This document shows, piece after piece, positions 34,241-48,800 of a stretch of 64,000 nucleotides of DNA. The notes below the pieces were generated by a model. The model did no database searches and was not told where the DNA came from. It saw only the letters and a list, made by a program, of their open reading frames with translations. This stretch comes from Paragordius varius (taxonomy: Eukaryota > Nematomorpha), in the NCBI GenBank assembly GCA_964247055.1, contig OZ176056.1, forward strand, positions 6,324,001 to 6,388,000, written 5' to 3'. The position numbers were made by a program, and so were the translations under genes. The stretch's first letter is position 1. Every line of letters starts with the position of its first letter.

Positions 34241-34859
34241 CTGGATAATAAAAAAAAATTCGTTTAATTTTTTAGATTAACTCTTTTTCAGTTTTTTAAT
34301 TATTTTTAAAATTTATATATATAAATATCATAACATACAGATACATGATATATGGGCGATTTCGTATAAAAGTTAATAAAATTTGGCAGCCAAAAAAGAT
34401 GCATTTGGAATTTTTAATTTTGGATACACTTGAAAGGCTTACAATTACCGATTACGTGTAATTCGATTTTAAAGTATTTTATATTAATATATAGCTAAAT
34501 GTTAACCGCTTATATATAAAAATATCTATAAAATATTTAAATTGTTCACATCTGTACTATACAATTATCACAAACTTTTTCATAACAAAATGTTGAAATG
34601 AAAAGCGTTTTTAGGAAAAATTATTCCCAATTTTAATTTATTTATATTTTTTAACGTCAGTTTTTAGCATTAATTTTTAGGACAGCGCATTTTGTCAAAA
34701 CTATAATTTTTGGGGAGTCCCTTAGATACCCGCATTGTTATCATTAATTTTTTCCATATTTTTAACATAACGGATTCGGTAATTATTGATAATTTTTTAA
34801 AACTCGTTAAACGTTATAAAAAACAAACTAAAGGAAACCTATCATCATTTGTTTGATAT

Positions 34860-35200
34860 TCTATAACCTTTTGGAGTAGTTTTATATCCCAGAGCGATCT
34901 TAATAATATAACAAAAAGTGTTTAAGGTAATAAGTCCATTTTAAAAGTATGGTTTCTTTAGCCTCTTAGGCGCATTATACAAAATTTTTAAATAAAAAAT
35001 GTAAAATAGTAAAAAAATCCTTATCTCAAACTTATTCTGCTTTCTTTTAAAATTTTAAATCGCTGTATATCAAGGTTAGATAATGTAAATAATTAACTGA
35101 AGCTTTCAGGATATATTTTACCAGCCACCTGATATATTTTGGTTTCAACAGCTGTTTGTTTATCGTGTTTTGGAGCTGTCCCAATTTTAGTCTCTAGAAG
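34860..35200. repeat. Unclassified interspersed repeat, second copy (see 11,030-11,390)
   Basis: Collinear with the copy at 11,030, sharing 'ctttagcctcttaggcgcat' and 'gttttggagctgtcc'. Non-coding. Confidence 0.5.
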
Positions 35201-35654
35201 TCACAAAATTGTAAAAAATATAAGCCTATTTATCAATTACACGAGAACAATGTTTGATAATTAAATTTTAATTAAAATAACTTTCAAAACATTAGTTTAT
35301 TTATCAAGGACATAAAACCACCTCAATATGCCAACTAAGACAAAAAGTAAAAAGGTCATGAAATAATGGAAATATTAATCAAATCCATAATTTTGATCTA
35401 ATTATCCTATTGATTTTTAAAATAATTGAATATCAAAATTTAATAATTTTAATTTGTTTGTTATATTTAAAGGCGAAATTTGTGATTTTCCAATTTTTTA
35501 TTAAAGTTATAATATTGTCATGTTTTTCATGTACATACCAAAAAATAATTCCCATTTATCTTGAATTGATGAATTGCGTTAAAACTTTATTAAATGGTGT
35601 AAATATTTTAACTATCAATCTTTTTTATGGAGAAGTTTCAAATTAGGTATTCAT

Positions 35655-36162
35655 ATTTACATTTTTTTGGATATAGTTTGCCTTTTAATTTCCACTTTCT
35701 TCTAACCTTTACCGCTACATTCAACTCGTTCAATGTCATCGTAGTCTTCTCTTTTGTCACGTCTAACCACCTATTAGTAATCGGCCTCGTTTCCATTGCC
35801 CTTATTTTTCTTCCCATAGTGTATTTCTCTAAACGTTCTTTTGTAAATTATCTATATATTTGTGTAAGGATTATTATGTGTTTAACTTTCCATTATTAAT
35901 TTTATCTTTCCAGGTATGTCCTAGCATCTCAGGCCAGAAGCTCCTTTCTAAAGCCATGAGACTTTCTTTGTCACTTTTTTTGAAAGTTCAGCTCTCAATA
36001 CTATACGTGGTGACCGGGAGAACAAAACAGTAGAATAATCATTTTTAAGTTTCAGCCCCTCGCTTATGTTTATCCAAATCTTTATTAATTTGTCATCGCT
36101 TCCCTACCCAATCCTATTCTTTTCCAGATGTCAGGAGTTGAAGAGTCATCCTCGAAAATCAT
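35655..36162 (-). mobile_element. 5'-truncated fragment of the RTE-like LINE
   Basis: The reverse strand carries the 3' end of the LINE ORF: the region equivalent to WDMIKEE...GHVMR, and the segment corresponding to 'ccggtcaccacatatggatgtgag' in copy 1. It is more diverged than the copies at 2.8 and 40.7 kb. The right part of this fragment is inside the duplicated segment (its counterpart is 44,450-44,785). Confidence 0.75.
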
Positions 36163-36404
36163 AAAATTGTAATTTAATAAATGTATAGACATTTGTTACA
36201 TTCTAATCCTAATTAATTAAATTTATTTATTAGCTTGAATCGCTCTCGTTAGCGTTAGTTAAATACTTAAAAAAGTAGGGATTATAGAATTGTTATTTAT
36301 ATAACCAAAGCCTTGGGTTTATAAATACGTGTTTTAGTGGTAAAATATAAATAAAAAATGTAAGGATTTTAGTTTTAGTATAAACGGTTGGACCTGTTCT
36401 AAGA

Positions 36405-36647
36405 CAGAGGCGTAGCTTGTAGGCGCCCGATGCATGAATCCGTGATGGCGCCTTCCTTCCCCTCCAAACCTCTAGTAATTTAAATAAATAATCAAATATA
36501 AACCGTACTCACAAATGGGTCCTTTTTTTATATATTATTTAACATAATAACATTTAAGTACCTATTTTTTTAAATAAAAAAATTTTTTAAAATCCGGCGC
36601 GCCTCTTATGGCTTGCATCAGCCCATATCCCCTTAGCTACGCCTCTA
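36405..36647. repeat. Short hAT-like MITE (copy A)
   Basis: Inverted ends cagaggcgtagcttg and agctacgcctcta; the flanks ttctaaga and ccctaaga match at 6 of 8. Its duplicate is at 45,027-45,280. No ORF. Confidence 0.6.
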
Positions 36648-38386
36648 CCCTAAGAATGTCTAAAATCTAAATATATAATTTATTTACTAATGAATAAAAA
36701 CACAAAGGTATTCTGTTTAAGGCAAAAATATTTATATTTACATAAACAACCAGGCGAAAAAAATTGATATTGGCATATATAACTATTATATTTAGATATA
36801 TTTAACAATAATTATAAAGCATAACGAAATATATTTTTATCTAACATATCTAAATATAGATTTTAATTTAAGGCTAGAAAAATCGGTTATAATTGTATGT
36901 TAATCATATAAATTAGCCTCTTTTGGTAAATATTTGCCACTTATTATATACAGGTTAATTTAAGGCAAGCAAGTTTTTATGTAGTAATAAGAATAATTTA
37001 TATTAGAGTAAAAATAACATAATTATATAAACAATAGAGAAAGCTTCGTTCTTTTCATATCAATAAAATAATTATAGGTCAAAATATAAAGAATTTCATT
37101 TTGGTATAATTATAAAAAATTTGATTTTTTCCAAGTATGATTATACTATATTCAATAGAGTGCTAAAATTATGGTCATAATAATAATATAAAATAAAACG
37201 TACACAGCTGAAATAAATACAGAAAAAGAGTTAAACTCCTTTTAAATATATTTAAAAATAGCTGATTCATTCATATTATAAGTAATGAAAGCATTTGCCT
37301 ATATACCTGACTTCATTCATTTAATTAAATAAAGTAAAAATGAAATTTATGGAGACAAAATGTAAGGGGTTCAAACCAATTCAAAAAAAAGCGAAGCCGG
37401 CCTGGTTTCTAGAATTCCGAAGTCTAACCGCGTTAGTTCAAGAGTAAATAAACCAGAGCCGGGTGGATTCCTTAAAAATTTGACGGTTCGAGAAGCGATT
37501 TTATTATGGTTACTGACTTTTTAATCAAATGACATTCATACAACATTTTTATAATATAACAAATAAAATATAAATATACAGTTTATGCATCTTTTTTACT
37601 TGTATTAAGGGGTCAAGGACTGATTTTATCCGAAATCGTGAGGGCTTTAACACTCGCCTGCTTAGGGCGGACAGTGATGATGGGGAAATTGCATAGTTTC
37701 GGGGTTCGAACTCTGACACACAGTTTTAGAGTCCGGCGTCCCAACTATTATACAAATACGCCTTTTGTTAACAAAATATCAATTGTAAATCGAAACATGA
37801 TTTATTAATTAAATAGCCAAATGTTAAGGTAAAAAGTAATAAGTGACATTATCTATGTAGAAAATCTTAAACCTTGAAAATTGCAACAAGCATTAGGCCG
37901 CGAGACTACTTATCAGATCTTTAGATATAAAATTTAGTGTGGTAAAAAAGCTGTAATATGTACCACTAACGTAACCTATGATAAATTATAATATTTTTGC
38001 AAAAAGATGACAAATCTTGGTATCAACCCGTGGGCCGCGTTTCTTTCAAATACCACCGATATAAAGTGTGGCTCTTTTTAGTTATGGGTAATAGATTATG
38101 GAATATGAGATTAATTTATTACTAAGATTAATGTTTTAAGTCTTTAGATTAAAAAATCCACCTTACTATGTTTGTGGTAGTCCTTAAGTGTTAAAGATAA
38201 GAGAATCAAAATATAATTGTTAACATGGTGAATTCATTTTCAATCAAACACGAGAAAAAATGGTAGATCATGTAAGTTGATCTTGGGTTTGATTGATGTT
38301 TATCATATTACCCTTAAAAATTTACATAAACGTATGAAGTTTAAACCGAATCTAAAATTAATTTTTATCATAAAATTAGCGTTTAC

Positions 38387-39660
38387 CATTGTAATTTAAA
38401 CGAGCGTTTCCGAATCGAGGCCCATGATCACTGAATAGAATGAGAAAAGTATGCGACAAATCATACCTTAAAAAGAAATCCTCAATCTGTGGACTAAGTA
38501 GCTTATCCAGTTTTTTCAAATTGTTTGTGTCATGTGTATATCTGCTAGTAAAAAATAAGGAAAAATAAGGAATCTCAAGTGCATGAGCCTCCTTTAGGGT
38601 ATCCATAAAATATTTCCAAAGAAACAAAGTATCACGGTTAGGTTCATGGGCAGTTATGTGCTTAGCATATGGACGTGAATAAATAGCTGTAGGAGATGTT
38701 CGAAATCCTTTTTTGTGATAATTAAAAGCTCCAATGTTAATCATATCATCCATCGATATAGTTAGATACGATTGCTTTGCGAAATCCTGCCAAATCAGTG
38801 GAAAGTTATCATAAAAATCTGGCGTAAATGTTTTATCAGACCCTGTTAACAGGCATAATAAATTTGGGAGGGTATTTAAACCCATTTTATTAACGGCTGT
38901 ATAGTTTAGTATATTGTTTAATCCACGATATTTATCAATCGTTTGAATTAATGTGAGTTGATCCTTATGAAAATCTACAGAAGAAATTGAATCAATTCCA
39001 ATAATCAAAATATTATATGGCTTAAATTTAGATTTGTTCGGATGAGTTGATATAGTTTGATTTATATTTTTTTGCATATATAACCAATTTTGTAAAGCCT
39101 CTTTCGCAAATAGGTTCAACAAAATTTTTATTAAACAAACGCTTTTCGTTATAATAGTGACAAGAAAATTCAATTAATACATCGAACCATTTGCGATCAA
39201 AATTTATATTTTCAAGTTTCTTAGCATCAAGATTTGTCTGAGTAATTTCAGAAAAAGTTCTTTGTTCATGGATTATAGGGGAATAGCATAAATGTGTCCT
39301 ATCTTCACTGGAGTTTAGGTCAGGGAGACATCGTAATATCTGTCTTAGGGAACATAAATATATTGTACTAATATCGATATTGGGATATAAATGCTTTTTA
39401 AACAATATGGACCAATTAATATTTAGCGTAATTTGATTTGAGTTGATTGGTAAAGTTTTATTTTCTACCGCCGCAATATATTTAATAGAAGAAGTCAGCG
39501 ATAAATGAGAATCGTGGTATCGAGTATTTAATCCATAATAATATATATTTGACCATATTTTTTTTGCTTTGTTATAATAAAATTGATGGTAAAAAAGTCG
39601 ATATTCAAACACATAAAACAGAACTAGTATAATCAATATGAGTATAAAATTCTTCTGCAT
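38387..39660 (-). pseudogene. DUF229 first exon, copy A, frameshifted
   Basis: The exon starts at the ATG 39,660-39,658 and keeps the donor (AATG|GTAAAC at 38,386), but a one-base insertion near 39,111, relative to the intact copy at 50,706-51,999, splits it into a 210-codon and a 265-codon frame. All family motifs are still readable in one frame or the other: IIGIDSISSVDFH, LNTLPNLLCLLTGS, HKKGFRTSPTA and LFSDHGPRFG. It lies between the intact copy and the two downstream exons, so splicing from the intact exon must skip it. It could still be transcribed or used in an alternative transcript giving a truncated protein. Confidence 0.85.
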
Positions 39661-40411
39661 ATGAAAATTAATAATTTTAAAAAAAATTTTAAAAAATATT
39701 TTTTTATGAAAACAAGAAACTTCCTAATGTAAATATTTGGGATATAACGCAATATACATAACATAATAATTTAAACTTTTCATTTTTAAATATTTGTTAA
39801 CTAAACAATGTAATACAAACAGGTATATTCAATTCAATTGTTAACCAATTTATAAAATAATTTGCTTGTTTCGCAAAATTAAAATAATATTTGTACGGCT
39901 AAAACTATTATATTTAAGAATTATAAATAATTATGTGTATATGTTGGCATATTAATATAGTAATAGGTGGGGTGAAAATATATTAAGTAAAATTTAGAAG
40001 ATAAACAATTATACAAATTACAAATCAAATTTTATAGATAAGAAGATATTTTTATAGAGGGTAGATTAGTATTCCCAACCAATTTTTTGATTAAACCGCC
40101 TCAATTTAAATAAAGGCAATACTCACTCTGTTTTACCGATTTTTTTTAGAGATTCTTTGCAAATAATGTGATTGATTTCAAGCCTTTCAAAGCAGTTTAA
40201 GCCATCGACATAGGGATCAACCCATAGACGCCACAATGAAAAATACAAAAATTTATTTAGTAACTAGTCAAATATTTTCCTTCACATAGGTGGCCCATGA
40301 TTTAGATCTATGAATAGAATATTATATCTTTGTGAATAAGATATTTTTATGTTCTTGCAGTTATTGTTTGAAATTTAAAAGCAACCATAATGGTCTTTTA
40401 ATTTAATTATT

Positions 40412-40695
40412 CCATTTACATCCCCGAAAAACAAATTATACGTTTTTGTGTAAATATGATTTATTATTTATATGAAATATATTGTTATGGCATAGTTTAT
40501 TTTACATTATGTTAATTTTAAAGAAAAGTTCATTTTTTTATTAAAAAATATAGAAAAATTTTGTTATTCAAAAACACTTAAATACTTTTCTGAGTGAATT
40601 TTATTTAATAGTTCAAGGGAATTTGATGTTTGAGGGTTAATTTGTAATGTTTAAGGGTGAATCCAAAGTGGTTAAGGTTAAATAGTAGGTGTAAA
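40412..40695. repeat. MITE, CCATTTAC family (copy A), cut at its right end by a LINE
   Basis: The left end ccatttacatccccgaaaaa is intact and the right arm has 'ttaagggtgaat' repeats. The last bases (gtgtaaa) abut the 3' end of the LINE at 40,696; the duplicate at 52,919-53,147 continues to ...taaatgg. Confidence 0.65.
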
Positions 40696-43600
40696 GGGTT
40701 GGTTGGTTGTCCTAAGTCGTAAACGACTTTTTGGATATAGATTTCACTATTTCTTTCCATTCTTCTATCTCTTACCGCTAGATTGATCGTTTAATGTCAT
40801 TTTAGTCTCCTCTTTTATGATATCCGACCACCTCATCGGTGGTCGGCCTCGTTTCCTTTGTCCTTCTACCTTCCGAAGCATTGCATCTTTATCTAGAGAA
40901 TTCGATGGCATGACATGACCAAAATATGTTAACTTTCTATTTAGAATATCTCCAGGATGTTTGTTTTAGGCTTTATTTCTGTAGTTAGATTTCCATTCTT
41001 AATTTTATCCTTACAGGTGTATCCTAGCATCCTACGCAAGCAGCTCATTTTAAAAGCCATGAGCCTTTCTTTGTCCCTTTTTCTGAGAGTCCAACTCTCA
41101 CATCCATATGTGGTGACCGGGAGAGCGAAACAGTAGAGTCTTTTTTTGGTTTCAACTCCTCCGCTTTTGTTTTTCCAAATCTTTATTAATTTGGTCATCG
41201 CTTCTCTACCCAATCCTATTCTCTTTCTGATGTCAGGAGTTGAAGATCCATTCTCTGAAATTATTGCGCCCAAAAACGTTAACTGTTTAACTATTTCTAT
41301 TTCTACTCCTTCTATAATAATTGTAGGCTTTTCTCCAGTACATAATATTTTGGTTTTGTTAGGATTAAGCTTGACCATAACTCAAACTTTCCTTTCGAAT
41401 CTCTTCAATCAATTCCTTCAAATCATTTACACTTTCAGCTATAAGAGTGGTATCTGCAAACCTTAAATTATTGATTGTTCTCCTCCTATTCTTACTCCAA
41501 TATTTTACCATCTAACTTCCTCATTATCTCTGTGCACATGAACAGATAAGGGGATAAGCAACACCCTTGCCTGACTTCTTTAGGTATTTCGTCTGTGTCC
41601 CCCGCTGATGTTCTAATAATCGCTCTTTGTTTTAGATAGAGAGAGCTAATCAATCTTATTAAGTGAGACGATACCCCTACCAACTTTAATGTTTCCCACA
41701 AGGAGTCATAGTTAATCGAATCGAAGGCTTGTCTGTAATCAATAAAACACATGTTTAATTCTTTCTAAAACTCTTTAGATGTTTCCATTATCCTTCTCAT
41801 GTTTGAATGGTCTCTTGTGCTTTTTCCCTTCATAAATTCGGCTTGATTTTTTGGTATTTCTGACTGTATGATACTGTGCATCCTGTTTTGTATTATTTTT
41901 AGTAAGACCTTACTAGCGTGGCTAATAAGAGATATGTTCCAGTAGTTTTCGCACTGGAGTACATCTCCTTTTTTGTATATTGGGAGATATACAAATGATA
42001 TCCAGTCGTTTGGCTACTCATATGGTTCCCACACCTTTTGTCATAACTTGTATAACATTTCTACAGGAATAGCTTTTATGAACTCTATTGGGATATTGTC
42101 TAATCCCATCGCTTTGTTGTTAGGAATTTGTTTTAAGGCTAATTCAATCCTCTCTTAGTATATCTGGATCACGTTCTTCTTCTTTTAATTGCAACGCTTT
42201 TGCTGGAGCCTGATAGAGTTTTTGGGTGTATTCCATCTTTCTCGTACTTCTGTTTGTTTGCACAATATGGTGCCATTCTCTTTTTTAATCTTTTGGGATG
42301 ATATAAAAGGTATATGAGTCATTTGCTTCAGTTTCTGGAACATTGGTTGCATTAATCCTTTTTTGTTATTTAATTCCACTTCCAAACGTTGTTTATAAAG
42401 AAAATCTTCATAATCCTTTCTTGTTTGTCGTTGATATTCTTTGTTATATAATTTAACCATTTTATTATCACCTCGTGATTTAGCTTTTCTCCTCTTTTCT
42501 GCTATCTCTACACTCTTTTCTGATATCCATTTGTTATCTTTCCTCTTTACTCTCTGCACTTTTTCTTTTGCCACTTCATTAATAACATTTTTTATCGTTC
42601 CCCATAATTGTTCTGAGCTAGATTCGTTGTCCAAACTTTCTAATCTATCTTTCGTTTCTGTTCTAAAATTATTTGGAATGTTCCGAGTGTCATATCTGTA
42701 TGTCTGTTTAACCTTATTTTTAATTATTTTAAGTGATTTTGGTTACTAAGAGTTCATGATCGCTAGAGCAGTGGCTGCTTTTGCTTGTTTTGGTGTCGAG
42801 TATAGGGCTTTTCCATTTTTGTGCATATTATGTAATCGATTTGGTTCTTATATTTACCACATGGAGAGGTCCATGTGTATAACCTCCTATTGTGTTGTAG
42901 AAACCATGTGTTGGTTATCATCATCGCATTTTCTTGGCAAAAATTGATCAGTGCCTCCCCAGCCTCGTTTCGTTCTCCCAATCCATAGGCCCGACTATTT
43001 GATCTACTCTACCTCTGCCAACTTTGCTGTTCCAATCCCCTCCTATGATAATCATATCTCCTTTCTTCGTTTCATCCAAAACTATTTGCAACTTTTCATA
43101 AAAATCCTCTATGTTTTGACGTAGGAGCATAGATTATTATGTATGTAAATTTAAATGGCTTAGCATTCAGCCTAATACTCATGATTCTGGGTGTATATTG
43201 TGTATAAGTAATGAGACTTTTATTAATTTATTTTTCATTAATACTGCAACGTCTTCTGATTTCTGGTCATCTCTCCCCATCTTAACAATGTATAATTTTC
43301 GTTTTGTACTTTCGCGCTACCTTTTTGCTTGGTTTCCGTTAGATCCAGTATATCTAAGTTCATCTTTCCATTTCCCTTTCAATTATAACCTGTGTGGTTT
43401 CTGTTAATAAACGTACGTTCCAGCATCCAACTTTGAATAGTCGCGTTAAATAGAGGGTGATTTGCCATTGCCTTCCCTCTCACTTACCCTCTTTACAAAA
43501 AAAAATATCAAGGATAATAAATAAAATAAAGAGTAATCTTTAAAATGTTGTCAATTTGGATAAAAATATTAATATTTCACTTTGTCTAGCAATCATAAAA

Positions 43601-43900
43601 GAAAAATATAAGGAAATTATGGCTACGCTAGTAAAAATAAAATAATTAGGCACCAAGGAGTAGAAAAAAAAAGAGATAATATGTATAACAATGATTTTTG
43701 ATATTATGAATTATATTACTCTTTAAATTACATACTTAGCATACAAATAAAAACAACTCTACAAAACAAAATAAAAGATTAATAATTACAAAAAGGAACC
43801 ATATTTTTAAATATATTTATAGTATATAATAATGTAAAAAATTTTATTCTCCTTGAATGACTTGCCGCTTTTAATCATATGATTTCATGCATGAAACAAC
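40696..43900 (-). mobile_element. RTE-like LINE, second copy, full-length but with a broken ORF
   Basis: Same family as 2838-5997 and nearly collinear from the 3' ACCA-type tail (gggttggttggttgtcc on the plus strand) to the 5' leader (tcatgcatgaaa near 43,890). Endonuclease (GGDWNSKVG, TWTSPCGKYKNQIDYI), RT (FIDYRQAFDSINYD, GCCLSPYLF) and the C-terminal RRMLGYTC region are all present but spread over at least five open segments in different frames, so it is inactive. It keeps about 150 nt between linker and RT (around 42,115-42,265) that copy 1 has lost. No clear target duplication; its 3' end coincides with the edge of the segmental duplication. Confidence 0.85.
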
Positions 43901-44447
43901 TATTAATTACAATTAACAATGTTAAATAAAAAACAAAAAAAAATTAAATTTGACTAAATTTATCAAAAACCGCAATTTTTACCTGATTAAAATGTCACTA
44001 CATAAAAATTGACAATGAAAAACATAAATACAAAAACAATCTAAAATCTACTTTAATTTTCACAAATATAGAACCTGTGTTTTTAATTAGTAATAACAAT
44101 TATGTAAAATAATAATACCAATTTCGATTAATACAGGTATTTATCATGTTGAAAAATATTTATTATTAATTATCAATTAACATAAATAATTTTTAAATAC
44201 CCATTTTAATATTTATTAAAGATAAAAAACTCACAAATTCCGCATCTAAATACGTATCAACAATATTTCAAATGTTAACATAAATTGCTATAATATTCTC
44301 AAAATTTAACATTACAAAATATCCATCAAAAAAGCCTATGTTGATTCTCACGTCAATCCTCTTTTATATGTGTACTACGAAATAATTTCGTGGGTTAGTA
44401 TTTTATTTGACTGGCAATAAAACTACTTAACATACATTAAAATGCAT
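43901..44447. other. AT-rich spacer between the LINE and duplication copy B
   Basis: No gene, repeat end or conserved motif could be supported here. Confidence 0.4.
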
Positions 44448-44449
44448 AC

Positions 44450-44785
44450 TGTATTTCTCTAAACGTTCTTTTGTAAATTATCTCTATATTTGTTTGAGGA
44501 TTTATATGTGCAATTTTTCCATTAATTTTACTTTCCAGGTATATCCTAGCATCTCAGGCCAGAAGCTCCTTTCTAAAGCCATGAGACTTTCTTTGTCACT
44601 TTTTTTGAAAGTTCAGCTCTCAATACTATACGTGGTGACCGGGAGAACAAAACAGTAGAATAATCTTTTTTAGTTTCAGCCCCTCGCTTATGTTTATCCA
44701 AATCTTTATTAATTTGGCCATCGCTTCCCTACCCAATCCTATTCTTTTCCAGATGTCAGGAGTTGAAGAGTCATCCTCGGGAATT
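44450..44785 (-). mobile_element. Truncated LINE fragment (copy B)
   Basis: Duplicate of the right part of the fragment at 35,655-36,162, including 'cgtggtgaccgggagaacaa' and 'cttttccagatgtcaggagt'. The 5' part of the LINE is missing in both. Confidence 0.75.
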
Positions 44786-45026
44786 ATAAAATTGTAATTT
44801 AATAAATGTATAGACATTTTTTACATTCTAAACCTAATTAATTAATTTTATTTAACATCCTGAATCGCTCTGGTTAGCATTAGTAAAATACTTAAAAAGT
44901 ATGGATTATTGAATTGTTATTTATAAAATTAACTGGGTTTATAAAATTACATGTTTTAAAGGTAAAATATTAATAAAAAATGTTAGGGTTTAGGACTTAG
45001 TATAACCGGTTAGACCTACACTAAGA

Positions 45027-45280
45027 CAGATGCGGAGCCTGCAGGCTCCCGGTGCATGAATCCGTGGTAGCGACCCCCTTCCGTTCCATTCAATATTTGG
45101 CAATTTAAAAAAAATAATCAAATTTTAACCGACCTCATAAATGGGCATTTTATATGTATTATAACATAATGTCTTTTAAATACGTATTTTTTTTAAAATA
45201 AATTTAAATTTTTAAAATCCAGCACCCCTTTAACTATGGCATCCGGTGCATCAGCCCCCACCCCCTTAGCTACGCCTCTA
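45027..45280. repeat. Short hAT-like MITE (copy B)
   Basis: Duplicate of 36,405-36,647; the right end ttagctacgcctcta is intact, while the left end is slightly diverged (cagatgcggagcctg). Confidence 0.55.
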
Positions 45281-45845
45281 CCCTAAGAATGTCAATCTAA
45301 ATATATAATTTATTTTCTAATGAATAAAAACACAAAGGTATTCTGTTTAAGGTAAAAATATTTATATTTACATAAACAACCAGGCGAAAAAAATTGATAT
45401 TGGCATATATAACTATTACATTTACAGATATTCAACTATAAATAAAAAGTATAAGGAAATATATTTTTATCTAACATATCTAAATATAGATTTTAATTTA
45501 AGGCTAAAAAAATCGGTTATAATTGTATGTTAATCATATATATTAGCCTCTTTTATTAAATATTTGCCACCTATTATATGCAGGTTAATTTAAGGCAAGC
45601 AAGTTTTTATGTAGTAATAAGAATAATTTAGATTAGAGTGAAAAATAACATAATTATATAAACAATAGAAAAAGCTTCGTTCTTTTTATATCAATACTAA
45701 AATAATTATAGGTCAAAATATAAAGAATTTCATTTTGGTATAATTATAAAAAATTTGATTTTTTCCAAGTATGATTATACTATATTAAATAGAGTGCTAA
45801 AATTATGGTCATAATCTATATATTTATAAAAATGGAAAATGTTGG

Positions 45846-48800
45846 CTTTGTGATCTGGTATAGGAAAACCGGTAGACCCATTCAAATCCAAACTTCGAAA
45901 AAATATAATCATTAATGAATGCCCCGACAATAGCTTCGCCCTTTTTTTGAAATAGGCCCCCAGTTCGAACCCACCCCGTGCGGTTTTTTTTGAAAACATA
46001 AGTCCACAAAAATCGTGTCTAGACAATTTTCTGGAGTATGTGTTGGTCCTCTATTTCAAATTGATTTTTGTGTACTTATTTTCGATTGCGACGAACATAT
46101 TCGAGTGACTTTTTTGATTTAGGCCCTCTTTTTACCCGCTCCCCCCGTAAAATGCCATTTTTTGAAAAAAAAGTCCACAAAAATAATTTTTATAAATTTT
46201 TTCGCCCTAGGTATGAGACCGTAAAAATTCAATATGGATTCCACGTATTCCCTGTTAAAAGGCAAAAATTTTGGCCAGGCGTTTCTTTGATGATAGCTGC
46301 TGGGTAAGCTACCCGCTAAAAACTGATTCCTCATGTAACTTTGTGATCTATTTCCGGAAAACCGGTGAATCCAATCAAAATATCGAAAAAATATAAACAT
46401 TAATAAATGTCCCGACAATAGCTTCGCCCTTTTTTGGAATTAGGCCCCAGCTCGGGCCTACCCCGTGGGAAAAATGGGTTAAGTCTATTTTTTGGAGAAC
46501 GTGTTGGCCCGTTTAATTTCAAATATGATTTTTGTTTACTTATTTTTGATTGCGCTGAACATAGTCGACTCACTTTTTCGATTTAGGCCCTCTTTTGACC
46601 CGCTACCCCCGTAAAATGCCATTTTTTTCAAAAAACAAAGTCCACAAAAATAATTTTTTGATTGTATTTTTTTGCCCAAGGTATAAGACTGTAAAAATTC
46701 AATATGGGTTCCACGTATTCCCTGTTAAAAGGCAAAAATTTTAGTCAAACGTTTCTTTGATGATAGCTGCAGAGTAAGGAGTATGTATCATATGTATAGG
46801 ATGTTAAAAGATATATGGATATTAAAACATTATTTATGGTAATCTATATATTTATATAAATGGAAAATGCTGGCTTTGTGATCTGGTATAGGAAAACCGG
46901 TAGACCCATTCAAATCCAAACTTCGAAAAAATATAATCATTAATGATGCCCTGACAATAGCTTCGCCCTTTTTTGAAATAGGCCCCCAGTTCGGGCGGTG
47001 TGAAAAACGGTTTTTTTTGAAAACATAAGTCCACAAAAATCGTGTCTAGACAATTTTCTGGAGTATGTGTTGGTCCTCTATTTCAAATTGATTTTTGTGT
47101 ACTTATTTTCGATTGCGACGAACATATTCGAGTGACTTTTTTGATTTAGGCCCTCTTTTTACCCGCTCCCCCCGTAAAATGCCATTTTTTTGAAAAAAAA
47201 AGTCCACAAAAATAATTTTTATAAATTTTTTCGCCCTAGGTATGAGACCGTAAAAATTCAATATGGATTCCACGTATTCCCTGTTAAAAGGCAAAAAGTT
47301 TAGTCAGGCGTTTCTTTGATGATAGCTGCTGGGTATGAAGCTGCCCGCTAAAAACTGATTCCTCATGTAACTTTGTGATCTGTTTCCGGAAAACCGGTGA
47401 ACTCAATCAAATCCAGATATCTAAAAAATATAATCATTAATAAATGTCCCGACAATAGCTTAGCCCTTTTTTGGAATTAGGTCCCCAGTTCGGGCCTACC
47501 CCGTGTGAAAAATGGGTTAAGTCTATTTTTTGGAGAACGTGTTGGACCATTCAATTTCAAATATGATTTTTGTTTACTTATTTTTGATCGCGCTGAACAT
47601 AGTCGACTCACTTTTTCGATTTAGGCCCTCTTTTTACCCGCCCCCGTAAAATGCCATTTTTTTCAAAAAAAAAGTCCACAAAAATAATTTTTTTATTGTA
47701 AAAATGGATTCCACGTATTCCCTGTTAAAAGGCAAAAATTTTAGTCAAGCGTTTCTTTGATGATAGCTGCTGAGTAAGGAGTATGTATCATATGTATAGA
47801 ATGTTAAAAGATATATGGATATTAAAACATTATTTATGGTAATCTATATATTTATAAAAATGGAAAATGCTGGCTTTGTGATCTGGTATAAAACCGGTAG
47901 ACCCATTCAAATCCAAACTTCGAAAAAATATAATCATTAATGATGACCCGACAATAGCTTCGCCCTTTTTTTGAAATAGGCCCCCAGTTCAGACTCACCC
48001 CGTGTGAAAAACGGTTTTTTTTTTGAAAACATAAGTCCACAAAAATCGTGTCTTTGAGACAATTTTCTGGAGTACGTGTTGGTCCATTCTATTTCAAATT
48101 GATTTTTGTGTACTTATTTTCGATTGCGCCGAACATAGTCGAGTGACTTTTTTGATTTAGGCCCTCTTTTTACCCGCTCCCCCCGTAAAAAGCCATTTTT
48201 TTCAAAAAACAAAGTCCACAAAAATAATTTTTTAAATCTATTTTTCGCCCTAGGTATGAGACCGTAAAAATTCAATATGGATTCCACGTATTCCCTGTTA
48301 AAAGGCAAAAATTTTAGTCAGGCGTTTCTTTGATGATAGCTGCTGGGTAAGGAGCTACCCGCTAAAAACTGATTCCTCATGTAACTTTGTGATCTGTTTC
48401 GGAAAACCGGTGAACCTAATCAAATCCAGATATCGAAAAAATATAATCATTAATAAATGTCCCGACAATAGCTTCGCCCTTTTTTTGAAATAGGCCCCCA
48501 GTTCAGACTCACCCCGTGTGAAAAACGGTTTTTTTTTGAAAACATAAGTCCACAAAAATCGTGTCTTTGAGACAATTTTCTGGAGTACGTGTTGGACCAT
48601 TCAATTTCAAATATGATTTTTGTGTACTTATTTTCGATTGCGCCGAACATAGTCGAGTGACTTTTTTGATTTAGGCCCTCTTTTTACCCGCTCCCCCCGT
48701 AAAAAGCCATTTTTTTCAAAAAACAAAGTCCACAAAAATAATTTTTTAAATCTATTTTTCGCCCTAGGTATGAGACCGTAAAAATTCAATATGGATTCCA

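Larger units (their letters stand above)
35818..40695. repeat. Segmental duplication, copy A
   Basis: From 'tgtatttctctaaacgttct' onward this segment is collinear and very similar to 44,448-53,147. It includes the LINE fragment, a short hAT-like MITE (36,405-36,647), a degenerate ACCGG-type repeat, the DUF229 first exon and a CCATTTAC MITE. It stops exactly where the minus-strand LINE begins at 40,696. At 37,180/37,181 it holds the empty site of the Helitron found in copy B. Confidence 0.9.

Noticed and set aside
37620-37745. tRNA-like segment with a B-box-like ggttcgaactc
   Set aside because: No A box at the right distance and no cloverleaf could be drawn; the copy at about 49,930-50,050 has lost the motif.
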